This document shows positions 16,928-26,752 of a stretch of DNA of 64,000 nucleotides, piece by piece. Below the pieces are notes generated by a model. The model searched no databases. It was given only the letters and a program-made list of their open reading frames with translations, and had not been told where the DNA came from. The translations under genes and the position numbers were made by a program. Origin of the DNA: Pontiellaceae bacterium B1224 (GTDB lineage Bacteria > Verrucomicrobiota > Kiritimatiellia > Kiritimatiellales > Pontiellaceae); the NCBI GenBank assembly GCA_029432815.1, contig JAROBA010000011.1:1-64000 (forward strand). The letters run 5' to 3'. Position 1 is the stretch's first letter, and every line of letters begins with the position of its first letter.

Positions 16928-19252
16928 ATGATGAGTATGATGCGGTTTTCAGCGTATTTAGTTCTTTTAGCGGGGTTTGGTTGTGCGGTTTCATCTGCCG
17001 AAGTGGTGGATTCTATTCAGTTTGGAAATCCGGCATCGGAAGAGGCCCATCAATTGACGGCGGAGTTAAGTGAAGTCTTTGCGGGCGGGTTGGGTGTTAA
17101 AGCGCGGCGCTTTCTTCCTCCTGCAGCGGAGGGCTGGCGTGGTGGCCGTGCCACGTTTGAAATGGCGGTGGATCCCGAGGCGCAAAATTACTGCACGGTA
17201 AAAATGTGGGGGGGGTATTTTTCAGAGAAAAATGCCGGACGAATGACGCTTTTTATTGATGGCAAGCAGGTGGGTCAGCGCCATTTGGGGGAAATCGAAA
17301 TACTTGATATTGCCAAGGATGAGCCGCGTTTCCCAGGGCGGTTTTTCTATAAAACGGTTCCGCTTCCGTTAGCGATGACGCAGGGTAAAGAGCGGGTACA
17401 GCTGACGATTGAAGGGCAGGGGCCTGTCTGGGTTTATGGCAATCAGATTGAGAAATTCCAGAACATGATGAAAATACCATCGCGCGGGGTTTATCGTGCG
17501 TACACGCACATCGATCCCAGCTTTGAACCCTTGGAAGATGAAGTGCAGGGTGATGCGGTCGTGACTCTTCCGGTTCGTTCCGGCGATGACAGTGGGGTGG
17601 TTGCCAAGGTCGAGCAACGGGTCAACCGGGTGCTGGAAAAGCTGATGGCTGGTGACGACCATATGGGTCAGCAGGAAGTTTCCCTGATGGCCCGCGCCTA
17701 TCATGAACCATGGACTAAAGTGTATCATTCCAAAGACGCATTGCGGAAAATGGTTCGTGCGATTGATTGCCAATATCTGGTTTATCAAGGGGAACTCGAA
17801 TCCGAAGATGGGTCTTCATGGGATCGAACCTGGCGTGGTTTCGGGCGAACAGCCAATGCGGTGCGTCTACTTGAAAATGAACTGAAACCGTATTTAAACC
17901 AACCTATTGCAGAGACCGATGTTAATCGTAAAGAAGGCTGGGCCGAAATGTTTGCGGCTTCGCGCGACCTGAATATTGGTAAACGTCGTCTATACACCAA
18001 TCAGTCGATGATTGTGGATACTCATATCTATCTTTGTAATCGCGGTGTGGCAGCCATCAATCCGTCGATGGCCTGGCCCGAAGAAAAAGCCCTGCTGATC
18101 ATGTATGAATCGATGGGCATAAAACCGTGGTCGGGTGAATGGGATGAAGACGGGAATCCCAACTGGCGGCAGGGGGATGATTATTTCCAGTTTACAGAGA
18201 TCGGACTATCCAAAGAACTCGGTTATGTGGGGGCCTATGGAGAAACGGTGGTTTCCCTTGGAACCGATATCTATGAGGCCACCCGCCCATCGTACCATGA
18301 GGACGGAGATGCGAAAATAAAGAATAAGTTGGTGGAAATGACGAAAGCGCGTGCGGTATTCCGCCATCCGGGGCAGGATGCCGATGGTTGCCGGTCCATG
18401 CGTTTAGAGGCGGTCGTGGGATGGCGTGATTACAAATTCCCGGGGCCGATTGTGTATGATGAAGTTCCGGGGCGGGAAAGTCTGCCCTTTGGAGCGGCTT
18501 CCGCTACGCTTGATTCCGAACTGATTGGCTATGCGCAGCAAAGCATGGAGGATAATCAATATTTCTTAATGATTGAAGGGATGCTGAAGAACGGGACCAT
18601 TCAGATGACGGCAAAGCTGCTGGATGTGCCATCCTCCTATCGTTTAATAACGGCGCAACCGAATCAGCCATACCGCCTTCCGATGGCTGAAGGGCAACCG
18701 GATTTTGTTTTTTCAGATCCGGAAGACGGTGTGGTCGCGATTAAAAACGGTGATGATATTCTCTTTGTGTCGCTCTATTGGCGCGCCCGGTATGCCATTA
18801 ACAATCTGGCGAAGATTCACCACATTACTCCTCAGATTGAGCGTGACGTGGTTGCGTATCAGGAAACGCGGTTTAAGGATAGCGGTGAGGTTTTCGTGAT
18901 GCCCGATCAGGCGAATGAACCCTTCAGTCGCCGCCATGAAAAGTTCTATAAATCCGAGGGGCTCTATTTGGCCGAGGCGGGCATTGAACAACCGGTGGCT
19001 GAGGTGCCGGCGAAGTTTTCCGATTTTAAAGTCGGAAAAGAAAATATCTATGCCGGCAAAGGATCTTTTTACCTTTTGGAATATGGCGATTATCTCATTG
19101 CGATGAACTGCACGAAAGACGAGTCGTTTGAATTTGATGTGCCGGAACCGTTCCGGGGAGCGAAGGATCTTGTGAGCGGAGATACCATCAAACAATCGAA
19201 ACACACGGCACAGCCCTGGCAGACGGTGGTGCTGGTTCGGATGAAGGAATAA
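16928..19252 (+). CDS. Secreted uncharacterised protein, family A copy 1
   Basis: 774 residues. The ATG at 16928 follows GTGGAG; a longer frame from 16748 crosses the conserved upstream element and has no signal peptide. The N terminus (MMSMMRFSAYLVLLAGFGCAVSS) is a signal peptide, with Cys19 leaving a lipoprotein possible. Residues about 25-180 look like a beta-sandwich module (WRGG, NYCTVKMWGG, DGKQVGQRHLGE). The remainder is mostly helical with conserved aromatic and charged stretches: LMARAYHEPW, LYTNQSMI, ELGYVGAYGE, RLEAVVGWRDYKFPG and DPEDGVVAIKNGDDIL. Two paralogues lie at 26753-29068 and 62472-64000. I do not recognise the family. Being the first gene of a lyase and sulfatase cluster, it is probably a polysaccharide-active enzyme, perhaps an unassigned toroid-type lyase; that is inference. 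Confidence 0.8.
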   Translation: MMSMMRFSAYLVLLAGFGCAVSSAEVVDSIQFGNPASEEAHQLTAELSEVFAGGLGVKARRFLPPAAEGWRGGRATFEMAVDPEAQNYCTVKMWGGYFSEKNAGRMTLFIDGKQVGQRHLGEIEILDIAKDEPRFPGRFFYKTVPLPLAMTQGKERVQLTIEGQGPVWVYGNQIEKFQNMMKIPSRGVYRAYTHIDPSFEPLEDEVQGDAVVTLPVRSGDDSGVVAKVEQRVNRVLEKLMAGDDHMGQQEVSLMARAYHEPWTKVYHSKDALRKMVRAIDCQYLVYQGELESEDGSSWDRTWRGFGRTANAVRLLENELKPYLNQPIAETDVNRKEGWAEMFAASRDLNIGKRRLYTNQSMIVDTHIYLCNRGVAAINPSMAWPEEKALLIMYESMGIKPWSGEWDEDGNPNWRQGDDYFQFTEIGLSKELGYVGAYGETVVSLGTDIYEATRPSYHEDGDAKIKNKLVEMTKARAVFRHPGQDADGCRSMRLEAVVGWRDYKFPGPIVYDEVPGRESLPFGAASATLDSELIGYAQQSMEDNQYFLMIEGMLKNGTIQMTAKLLDVPSSYRLITAQPNQPYRLPMAEGQPDFVFSDPEDGVVAIKNGDDILFVSLYWRARYAINNLAKIHHITPQIERDVVAYQETRFKDSGEVFVMPDQANEPFSRRHEKFYKSEGLYLAEAGIEQPVAEVPAKFSDFKVGKENIYAGKGSFYLLEYGDYLIAMNCTKDESFEFDVPEPFRGAKDLVSGDTIKQSKHTAQPWQTVVLVRMKE

Positions 19253-19323
19253 GCGAAAATTCATCGACTCGCTATGGTCGTATGAGATGTGAATTGAATC
19301 TGAGTTTAACCTTAAGGGGGATT

Positions 19324-20748
19324 ATGACGGTCATGAAAATAAAGGGATTAATGGTGGCAGCAGGTTTATTGCTGTTTACAGGTTCAACTTTTGCGGAAGC
19401 CGAAAGGCCGAATATCATCGTATTGCTTTGCGATGATCTGGGGTATGGCGATCTGGAATGCTATGGACATCCACATATTAAAACACCTCATTTAAATCAG
19501 TTGGCCGCAGAGGGGATGCGGTTTACGGATTGCTATTCAACGGCGGCGGTCTGCTCGCCGTCGCGGGTTGGATTGTTGACCGGGCGGAACCCGAACCGGG
19601 CCGGGATTTATGAGTGGATTCCCAATGGAAAACAGATTCATATGCGGGCCTCGGAAATTACCATTCCTCAACTGTTAAAGCAGGCCGGGTATGCCACCTG
19701 TATGTCGGGGAAATGGCACTGTAACGGCAGGTTTAATTCGCCGGATCAACCGCAACCGGATGATGCCGGATTTGATTATTGGTTCGCGACCCATAACAAC
19801 GCCGCGCCATCTCATGAAAACCCGGTAAATTTTGTTCGGAACGGTAGGGAAGTCGGCCCCTTGGAAGGGTTCAGTTGTCAGCTGGTTATGGATGAAGCAC
19901 TGGATTGGTTATCCACGCACTACAAGCAACATCCGAAACAACCTTTCTTTATGTATGTGACGTTTCATGAACCGCATGAACCGGTTGCCTCGCCCAGGGA
20001 TTTGGTGGATGCATATCAAGAGACGGCTCGGAATGAGGATGAGGCCCAGTATTTTGCCAATGTGGCCAATATGGATGCCGCTGTTGGAAAGTTGATGGCG
20101 AGGCTGAATGCGTTGGACCTTGACGAGAATACGCTTGTTCTCTTTACCTCGGATAATGGTCCGGAAGAGCTGTTGCGTTTCGAGCATGAAACGCGTTCCT
20201 ATGGTCGTGCCACACCGCTGCGGGGGATGAAAGTCTGGACGACAGAAGGCGGAGTTCGTGTTCCCGGAATCATGCGTTGGCCGGCCGGGATCAAGCCGGG
20301 AGAGGTGAGTGATGAAACAGTTTCCGCGCTGGATTTTCTGCCGACCTTTTGTGAGCTGGCCGGAACCGCGCCGCCGACGGATCTGGAACTGGATGGCACC
20401 AGCTTCCTGCCGGTTTTAGAGAACAAAACCATCGTTCGCGAAAAACCGCTGCTCTGGATTTATTATCATGCAATCAATGAACGCCGGGTTGCGATGCGGG
20501 ATGGCGACTGGAAAATATTGGCGAAGTTGAGCATCGATAAATACCGAGGAATCACTTCCGAGAACGAAGAGCGGGTTAAAGCCGCAACGCTGTCCGATTT
20601 TCAGCTCTTCAACTTGAGTGAAGACATCGGCGAAGCAAATGATCTGAGTCAATCACATCCGGAAAAACTGGAAGAACTTACAACCCTTCTTGAAGCACAG
20701 TATCAGGAGTTGGTTCAGGATTCATATGTATGGGGAAGTGAGTCATAA
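19324..20748 (+). CDS. Secreted sulfatase (S1 family, CSPSR motif)
   Basis: 474 residues. AAGGGGG precedes the ATG at 19324; an upstream frame from 19282 is less likely. The signal peptide region (MKIKGLMVAAGLLLFTGSTFA) is followed by RPNIIVLLCDDLGYGDL with the metal-binding aspartates. The canonical signature CSPSRVGLLTG has the formylglycine Cys at residue 77, followed by SGKWHCNG, TFHEPHEP and LFTSDNGPEE. All core sulfatase positions are present, so it should be active once matured. It is the second gene of the cluster, 71 bases after the family A gene and one base before the alginate-lyase-like gene, hence co-transcribed. The sulfated sugar cannot be named. Confidence 0.93.
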   Translation: MTVMKIKGLMVAAGLLLFTGSTFAEAERPNIIVLLCDDLGYGDLECYGHPHIKTPHLNQLAAEGMRFTDCYSTAAVCSPSRVGLLTGRNPNRAGIYEWIPNGKQIHMRASEITIPQLLKQAGYATCMSGKWHCNGRFNSPDQPQPDDAGFDYWFATHNNAAPSHENPVNFVRNGREVGPLEGFSCQLVMDEALDWLSTHYKQHPKQPFFMYVTFHEPHEPVASPRDLVDAYQETARNEDEAQYFANVANMDAAVGKLMARLNALDLDENTLVLFTSDNGPEELLRFEHETRSYGRATPLRGMKVWTTEGGVRVPGIMRWPAGIKPGEVSDETVSALDFLPTFCELAGTAPPTDLELDGTSFLPVLENKTIVREKPLLWIYYHAINERRVAMRDGDWKILAKLSIDKYRGITSENEERVKAATLSDFQLFNLSEDIGEANDLSQSHPEKLEELTTLLEAQYQELVQDSYVWGSES

Positions 20749-20749
20749 C

Positions 20750-22774
20750 ATGATGAAGTATCTGTTTTTATTTTTAATGGCGGCATTCGCCGTAATGGCA
20801 GACCGCACCTTTGTACATCCGGGATGTCTGCATAAAAAATCTGATCTCGATCGGATGAAATATATGGTGGAAGCGGGTGAAGAACCATATCTGAAAACCT
20901 TTAAGAAACTGCAGGAATATCCGAAGTCCAGTTATGATTACAAGGTTCAGGGAGACCTCTCCAGAACGGATACGAAGGGGGGCGCATTTACCTCGGATGC
21001 GACGGCCGCCTATTTGAATGCGCTGATGTGGTCTATTACCGGCGATGAGCGTCATGCGGCAAAATGTGTGGAAATCTTCAACGCCTGGCAGAATCTTACC
21101 CAATCCAATGGGTTTGCATTGCGGTCGGGGAACGATCCCTGGAAAATGATTGAGGGTGCGGAAATTATCCGGAGCACCTACGATGGCTGGTCGCAGGCGG
21201 ACATTGAAAAGTTTCAGGCCATGCTCGTGTATCCCGGATATTCCACGACGGAGATTCCGGAAGGGAATAAAACCTTCTATTGGAATATCGTGAATGGCGA
21301 TCCGGATCGGCATGGAAATCAGGATGCCATCGGATTTCGTGCAATGATTTCGATAGCGGTATTTCTCGATAATGAAATCATGTTTGACCGTGCCCTGAAC
21401 TATTATAAAGGGTTGCCGCATCGGGAAGATGATCTGCCTTATGCCGCAGGGCCCTCCGAGTCTACGGTTGAAGTCAACGATACGCCTTATCACACCGTCT
21501 ATAAGCATAAGCGGGAATCGAGGAAGGATGACTGGGGATACAACGGCACCTTGGCGAACTATTTCTGGGAAAACGGGCAGTGCCAGGAAAGTTCGCGTGA
21601 CCAGCAGCATACCTATTATGGATTGAGTATTTTCCAGATGTGGGCCGAAGTGGCGTGGAACCAGGGTGATCCGGCCTGGAATGATCTGGATAACCGCCTG
21701 CTGAAAGCCTTCGAATTTTCGGCGCGGTATAATACCTCGTTCATTCAGTCCTACCCGGATCAATCCACTCCCTGGGAGCCGACAGTGGAATCGGGCGAGT
21801 TTATCCAACGGAAGGATCGTACCGGCCGTTGGTTTTCGAAAGCCATCTGTCCTTTTTATGAAGGCAATGAGGACCGTCTGAGCCGCGGTGAATTCATTAA
21901 ACACCGTCCGATTTATGAACAGGGGTGGGCTCACTTTAATGTGCGAATGGGACAGGGCGATCAGGCCGTCTGGACGAAGCGTTCGCTGGATCTGGTCGAT
22001 ATTGAAGAAAACGGTTGGACAATGGATCATCCAGGATGGGGTGGTTTGACGTTCCATCGCCCGGACGGTTGCGCCGGGGATCCCATCAGTGGTTTTAAAA
22101 ACGGGGTGCCCGTTTTTGATATGCCGGTTCTGCCCGCAACGATTGAAGCGGAAAACTATGATTATTTTCCAGACATTGGAAACGGCCGGACCTATCATGA
22201 TAGCACCGAGGGCAACCGGAACAAAGCCTACCGGAATGACGATGTGGATATTGTCAAACTGCCGGACGGTGGGCATGCGCTGACGGAGTTGATGAACGGT
22301 GAATGGCTGACCTATACCGTCTATGTTCCAACGTCTGGAAACTATGATCTCGGCGTCCGCTACATGGCGCGGGAAGAAGGACAGATTCGTTTTGATTTCG
22401 GGGAGCAGGCCGTAAAGGAAGCGGTCACCCTGCCGGTAACCGATTCGTGGGCAACCTCGATCGTTGCCGAAAAGGTGCCGCTTCAGCAGGGCGTTCAGCA
22501 GCTGAAAATTTCGGTGCTGGGGAGGGATGCCGCGTATATTCTGGATCAGCTGATAATAGAAAAAACTCAGGTGGTTGAAGAACCAACGGTTGTTGCAAAG
22601 CCTGAAGCGACCGTGACGAACCGGGTTTTGGAGACTGCAGAAATCGTTGCTGTGCATATTGACGTGGAGGAAGAGGATCCTTCAAATCAAAAACTTATGC
22701 TGCTGGTCGGAGGCGGCGTTGTGGCGGTCGTTCTTCTGGGTGCATTGGCGCGGCTGCGCCGCAAAAAGAAATAA
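20750..22774 (+). CDS. Alginate-lyase-like protein with CBM6 and C-terminal anchor
   Basis: 674 residues; GGGGAAG precedes the ATG at 20750. Signal peptide MMKYLFLFLMAAFAVMA. Residues about 20-420 form an alpha-toroid of the alginate lyase superfamily (PF05426-like): YLNALMWSITGDERHA, EGAEIIRSTYDGWS, DPDRHGNQ and the likely active-site stretch CQESSRDQQHTYYG. Residues about 460-605 are a CBM6-type sugar-binding module (IEAENYDYF, GEWLTYTVYVPTSGNYDLGVRY, AAYILDQLII). A linker leads to a hydrophobic helix and basic end (LMLLVGGGVVAVVLLG, RLRRKKK), so the enzyme is probably membrane- or envelope-anchored. Beta-elimination of a uronate polymer is the likely activity; whether alginate, glucuronan or another is open. 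A paralogue lies at 32052-34160. Two dispersed palindromes lie inside the CBM6 coding region. Confidence 0.83.
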   Translation: MMKYLFLFLMAAFAVMADRTFVHPGCLHKKSDLDRMKYMVEAGEEPYLKTFKKLQEYPKSSYDYKVQGDLSRTDTKGGAFTSDATAAYLNALMWSITGDERHAAKCVEIFNAWQNLTQSNGFALRSGNDPWKMIEGAEIIRSTYDGWSQADIEKFQAMLVYPGYSTTEIPEGNKTFYWNIVNGDPDRHGNQDAIGFRAMISIAVFLDNEIMFDRALNYYKGLPHREDDLPYAAGPSESTVEVNDTPYHTVYKHKRESRKDDWGYNGTLANYFWENGQCQESSRDQQHTYYGLSIFQMWAEVAWNQGDPAWNDLDNRLLKAFEFSARYNTSFIQSYPDQSTPWEPTVESGEFIQRKDRTGRWFSKAICPFYEGNEDRLSRGEFIKHRPIYEQGWAHFNVRMGQGDQAVWTKRSLDLVDIEENGWTMDHPGWGGLTFHRPDGCAGDPISGFKNGVPVFDMPVLPATIEAENYDYFPDIGNGRTYHDSTEGNRNKAYRNDDVDIVKLPDGGHALTELMNGEWLTYTVYVPTSGNYDLGVRYMAREEGQIRFDFGEQAVKEAVTLPVTDSWATSIVAEKVPLQQGVQQLKISVLGRDAAYILDQLIIEKTQVVEEPTVVAKPEATVTNRVLETAEIVAVHIDVEEEDPSNQKLMLLVGGGVVAVVLLGALARLRRKKK

Positions 22775-22787
22775 TATGGAGAACAGG

Positions 22788-23924
22788 ATGAAAAAACAGA
22801 TTGTCGGGTTATCGCTCCTTCTTGGAATGGGAGTGTCCGCATGTGCAGCACCGGCTTTTGAACTGGAAAAGGTGGTCATCGAGCCGGAAGTGAAAACCAT
22901 TATGGCTGCGAAGTGGAACGATGCGTTTGTACACGTTCAGTATCCGCAGCAGTTTCTGGACAACGTGATGGTGGTCGAACCGGGCGAATCCATTCAGGCC
23001 GCAATCGATTCGGTCCACGAGGCGGGCGGCGGCGTGGTGCATCTGAAAGCGGGCGTCCACCCCTTGGAAGAAACGCTGATTCTGAAAAGCAGGGTCTCCA
23101 TGGTCGGCGACGGGCGGGAGCGCACGATTCTTCAGCAGACCAACGAGATGAGCGGATCCGGTTTTGAAGCACAACCGAAACCGCAGGTCACTGACGTGCT
23201 GATTAAAGATCTGTGGATCAAGGGCATTCATAAAAATAAAGCGAACGGCATTTTTATGTCGGGGCGCAACGAAAGCCGTCACAGCCGTATCATGATTCAG
23301 AATCTGAATATAACCGACTGGCCGACGCACGGTCTGCACATGAAGCGGACGGACAACATTATCATGGACCGCTGTAATCTGCAGTTCAACGGCTCCGGCG
23401 ACGGGCTGTATCACAACGTCTATTTTCTCTATAACAAATATATCCTGCAGTCGGACCTCGATATGTCGTTTCCAATCCTTGGAAAAGGCTGCAAGTACAC
23501 CTCCGTTGAACATATGCTCGCGCAGCGCTGCACCATCCGCGAATGCATCGGCAACGGGATTCAGTCGGACCACGAGCAGGCAGGCTATCTCTTCTTTCAC
23601 AAGTACACGATTTCCGGATGCGGGCGCGTGGGCATGTGGTTCCCGTGCGAGCATTACTACGATAAGTTCAACTACACCGAAGATCCGAAATATGCGCCGC
23701 AGAAGGTGATCCTGAACCGCTGTGAAATCGTTGACAACACCTGGGGCGCCATGTGGCGCATGGTTGGCGATTCGTATGTGATCAATTCCGTGTTTGATAA
23801 CGAAAAAATCGATATGGGCCTGCTGAAGTGCGAGGTGGAGATGGAGAATTCGACCTTCAAAACCGGCAATGTCATCTACACCGATGTCAAAGAGTGGCCC
23901 GAGGATGTGCAGCTGCTTTGGTAG
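22788..23924 (+). CDS. Secreted right-handed beta-helix protein
   Basis: 378 residues. The ATG at 22788 is chosen over 22776 because GGAG lies seven bases before it and a signal peptide starts there (MKKQIVGLSLLLGMGVSACAA). The mature protein is a right-handed parallel beta-helix: PGESIQAAIDSVHEAGGGVV opens the helix, followed by coils such as VLIKDLWIKGI, IMIQNLNITDW, IIMDRCNLQFNGS, VILNRCEIVDNTWG and YVINSVFDNEKIDMG. This fold houses pectate-lyase-like and related polysaccharide lyases. The complete protein is homologous to the C-terminal third of the next protein. Conserved HxH and Lys/Arg positions (LHMKRTDN, YHNVYF) may be catalytic. Lyase activity is likely but not proven; the family is unassigned here. 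Confidence 0.78.
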   Translation: MKKQIVGLSLLLGMGVSACAAPAFELEKVVIEPEVKTIMAAKWNDAFVHVQYPQQFLDNVMVVEPGESIQAAIDSVHEAGGGVVHLKAGVHPLEETLILKSRVSMVGDGRERTILQQTNEMSGSGFEAQPKPQVTDVLIKDLWIKGIHKNKANGIFMSGRNESRHSRIMIQNLNITDWPTHGLHMKRTDNIIMDRCNLQFNGSGDGLYHNVYFLYNKYILQSDLDMSFPILGKGCKYTSVEHMLAQRCTIRECIGNGIQSDHEQAGYLFFHKYTISGCGRVGMWFPCEHYYDKFNYTEDPKYAPQKVILNRCEIVDNTWGAMWRMVGDSYVINSVFDNEKIDMGLLKCEVEMENSTFKTGNVIYTDVKEWPEDVQLLW

Positions 23925-23938
23925 CGGAGAAGGAATCT

Positions 23939-26731
23939 ATGAATATTAAAAAGTGCAAGAGGCTTTGGTTGCTGAATCGGCTGGTATTCAGTTTCCTGAT
24001 CATCGGGCTGCTGGGCTTCACGAGTGCGACGGCGCTGGCCCAGGTGGTCGTCAAGGTTTCGACCCTGGCGGAATTGCGTGAAGCGGTGCAGGAAAGTGAT
24101 CAGCATATCATCATGCAGCCGGGGTGTTATACGATTACCGAGCTGCCGAGGGCATCGCGTAATTTTCCCTGTTCGGGGGATAACAACCTGATTGAAATGA
24201 CGGGGGTCTATATTTCATTCCCGGTCGGAGAGGTTGACGGCGCGTACTTTCGGCTGTCGGGAAATCACATCACACTCAAAGGCGGCGAATACGAAGACAT
24301 CTATAAAAACGGGATGACCGAGGTCGCGGATTTCGGCAGCTATAATCAGGACCGGAAGCATCTGGCCAAGGGGCAGAAAGGCGGGGCGCTGATTACCGTC
24401 CCCGGCAACCACAACCGGGTGGAAGGCATTAAGCTGACAGCCCGGGGCTCCTTCCCGTACGGCTACGGAAATATGTACGGCATCGGCGGCAAGAATGCGG
24501 CGGGGCTGGACAAGCGTTGCGGATTACTGATTCACGGACAGGATGTAACCGTTGAGGGGTGCGAATTTCAGCACCGGGCGTTCGGGCATGTCATCTACAT
24601 GGGCAAGGACTTCGATGATGTGCTGATCAAGGACTGCCTGATTGAAGGAGCCGTGCGGTCTAGCAACGATGTGTATTTGGAAATGAACGAGGACGGCTTG
24701 CCAAAACGATTCGACTACAAAGTGTTTTTCGATGTTCTGGAGGGGCTTCCGATTCCTCGCGATAAAATGCTGAACCTCACCGAAGACGGCATCCGCGCCT
24801 ATCCCGGCCACGGCGATGTGACGGTGGAAAACTGCACTATCAGAAAATGCCGGGCCGGCATTAAACTCTACATGACCAGCGGGAAAGCGATTGCCCGCAA
24901 CTGCACGGTCCTCGACTGCATTGTGGAAGGCTATTCCATGCCCAGTGACGGCGAAGTGATCAACTGCCGAGGCAATGCCGCGTATGGGCCACTGATCTAC
25001 ATTCACCCCGCCGATAATTTTTATAAAGTCGAAGCGGCCCATCGGAGTACGATTGAACTCGAACTGCTGCCGTCACCGCATGCGGTCGGGAATCATGTGA
25101 TGGCGGCCATACGCGGGACGGACAATGTTTTCAAATTGACGCAGGCGGAGAGCCCTGTCGATGCGGTTTTGCGCCCGATCGTCGTCGGCTATTATTCCCG
25201 TTTTGAACTGCTGACCACGGATTTTCCCGGTGTGCCGGAAGGGTATGAGGCAAACTATGAGAAGTACAAAGTGGATTATGAAGCCGCCGGAAACACCATC
25301 ATCAATGAGACCGAATATCCGGTCATATTGGGTGAGCGCGCTGAACAGAATAAGGTCACCAGTTTCGGGGCGGTTACAGACTATGGAAAAAGCAATGAGA
25401 TCGTTCAGCTTGATAAACTGCCCGCACAGGCTGTCCATGGGCTGGTTGCGGATGCCGACGGCCTTCCGCTGGATGGCGTATTAATCAGCTGCGACGGGGA
25501 GGCTGTGAAAACGAACGCCGACGGACGCTTTGCCTGGAATCCTTCAAAAAAGACTGCGGGTGAAATTCAATTGCGGATTGAAAAGCTCGGATACGAACCG
25601 CAGACGATTACGGTTCAGCCGGAAAACAGAAATCCGCTCTCCATTCAGCTGGTTTCCACCGGGGATCCGCTGGCGGCATATACGATTTCAAAGGTGCAGG
25701 TGGAGCCGGAAGCACTCGCGATGATTGCGGAAAAATGGGGCGATGAATTTAAGCACGTCGACTATCCGCAACAGGTTCTGGATACCATCATCACACTGAA
25801 GCCGGGCGATGATATCCAGGCCGCCATTGATGTAGCCCATCAGGCTGGCGGAGGCGTTGTGTTCCTGACGGAAGGGGCGTACGAAACAGGGACCCTGAAA
25901 TTACAGAGCAAGGTGACGCTGTGCGGTGCGGGACGGGATAAAACGATTGTAACGCACACCGGCGAGAAAAGCTTTATGGAACAGGGGGCGAAAAAGCTGA
26001 CGGATGTGATTTTTAAGGATCTCACATTCAAGGGCGGAAAAAACACGGGCAGCGGCCTGAATCTGCGGGGCGACAATGACGATCGGCATGATCGGTTCAT
26101 GTGGCAGAACGTGACCGTTAAAAACATGGGATCGCATGGGATCGGCATCAGTCGGGTGAACAATATCATCATGGACAACAGTGTGTTTCAGCACAATGGA
26201 ACAAAGGGCGGGCTTCATCATAATGTGTACTTCCTTTTTGTCGGGCAGGTGCTGCAGTCTGATTGCGATATGTCGTATCCCACGGAAGGGAAATCGAACA
26301 AATACACCTCTACCAAATATCTGCTGACGCAGCGCTGCGTGATGAAGGATGGCAAACAGAATGGAATCCAGGCTGATAACGATCAGGGCGGCTATCTCTT
26401 CTTTCATAAGCATCATCTCTCGGGCTTTGATAAAGTGGCCATGTGGTTTCCCTGCGAAGCGTATTACGACAAGTTTACCTATACGGAAGATCCGAAATGG
26501 GTGCCGCAGCACGTTATCCTGAACCGGTGTGAAGTGATTGATAATACCTGGGGCGCCATGTGGCGCATCGTGAACGGGTCCTATGTGATCAACTCGATGT
26601 TTGATAATGAAAAGATCGACATGGGGCTGCTTAAATGCGGAATCAGAATGCAGGGCTCCACGTTTGTAAACGGAAACGAATATTATTCCGATGTTGAGCA
26701 GTGGCCTGAGGATGTGGAGCTGCTCTGGTAG
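23939..26731 (+). CDS. Secreted double beta-helix protein with regulatory-like domain
   Basis: 930 residues; GGAGAAGGA precedes the ATG at 23939. After an N-terminal hydrophobic signal (LVFSFLIIGLLGFTSATALA) come three parts. Residues about 38-480 are a beta-helix of the chondroitinase-B/PL6-like type: VSTLAELREAVQ, ITLKGGEYEDIY, GALITVPGNHNRVEGIKL, VTVEGCEFQHRAFGHVIYMG. Residues about 496-570 resemble a carboxypeptidase-regulatory (transthyretin-like) domain: VHGLVADADGLPLDGVLISC. Residues about 579-930 are a second beta-helix homologous to the entire mature protein of the gene just upstream, down to the shared ending EDVELLW/EDVQLLW. The gene therefore holds two putative catalytic modules, one of them a duplicate of its neighbour. 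Two different lyase activities on one glycan are conceivable. Confidence 0.8.
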   Translation: MNIKKCKRLWLLNRLVFSFLIIGLLGFTSATALAQVVVKVSTLAELREAVQESDQHIIMQPGCYTITELPRASRNFPCSGDNNLIEMTGVYISFPVGEVDGAYFRLSGNHITLKGGEYEDIYKNGMTEVADFGSYNQDRKHLAKGQKGGALITVPGNHNRVEGIKLTARGSFPYGYGNMYGIGGKNAAGLDKRCGLLIHGQDVTVEGCEFQHRAFGHVIYMGKDFDDVLIKDCLIEGAVRSSNDVYLEMNEDGLPKRFDYKVFFDVLEGLPIPRDKMLNLTEDGIRAYPGHGDVTVENCTIRKCRAGIKLYMTSGKAIARNCTVLDCIVEGYSMPSDGEVINCRGNAAYGPLIYIHPADNFYKVEAAHRSTIELELLPSPHAVGNHVMAAIRGTDNVFKLTQAESPVDAVLRPIVVGYYSRFELLTTDFPGVPEGYEANYEKYKVDYEAAGNTIINETEYPVILGERAEQNKVTSFGAVTDYGKSNEIVQLDKLPAQAVHGLVADADGLPLDGVLISCDGEAVKTNADGRFAWNPSKKTAGEIQLRIEKLGYEPQTITVQPENRNPLSIQLVSTGDPLAAYTISKVQVEPEALAMIAEKWGDEFKHVDYPQQVLDTIITLKPGDDIQAAIDVAHQAGGGVVFLTEGAYETGTLKLQSKVTLCGAGRDKTIVTHTGEKSFMEQGAKKLTDVIFKDLTFKGGKNTGSGLNLRGDNDDRHDRFMWQNVTVKNMGSHGIGISRVNNIIMDNSVFQHNGTKGGLHHNVYFLFVGQVLQSDCDMSYPTEGKSNKYTSTKYLLTQRCVMKDGKQNGIQADNDQGGYLFFHKHHLSGFDKVAMWFPCEAYYDKFTYTEDPKWVPQHVILNRCEVIDNTWGAMWRIVNGSYVINSMFDNEKIDMGLLKCGIRMQGSTFVNGNEYYSDVEQWPEDVELLW

Positions 26732-26752
26732 CGATTTAAAATGGAAAAGAAT

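Noticed and set aside
20774-22657. A 627-residue open frame on the minus strand opposite the alginate-lyase-like gene
   Set aside because: It is the antisense shadow of a strongly supported gene, has no ribosome binding site and no recognisable domain. Similar long shadows opposite 6378-7880, 34206-36935 and 46766-50275 were rejected for the same reason.
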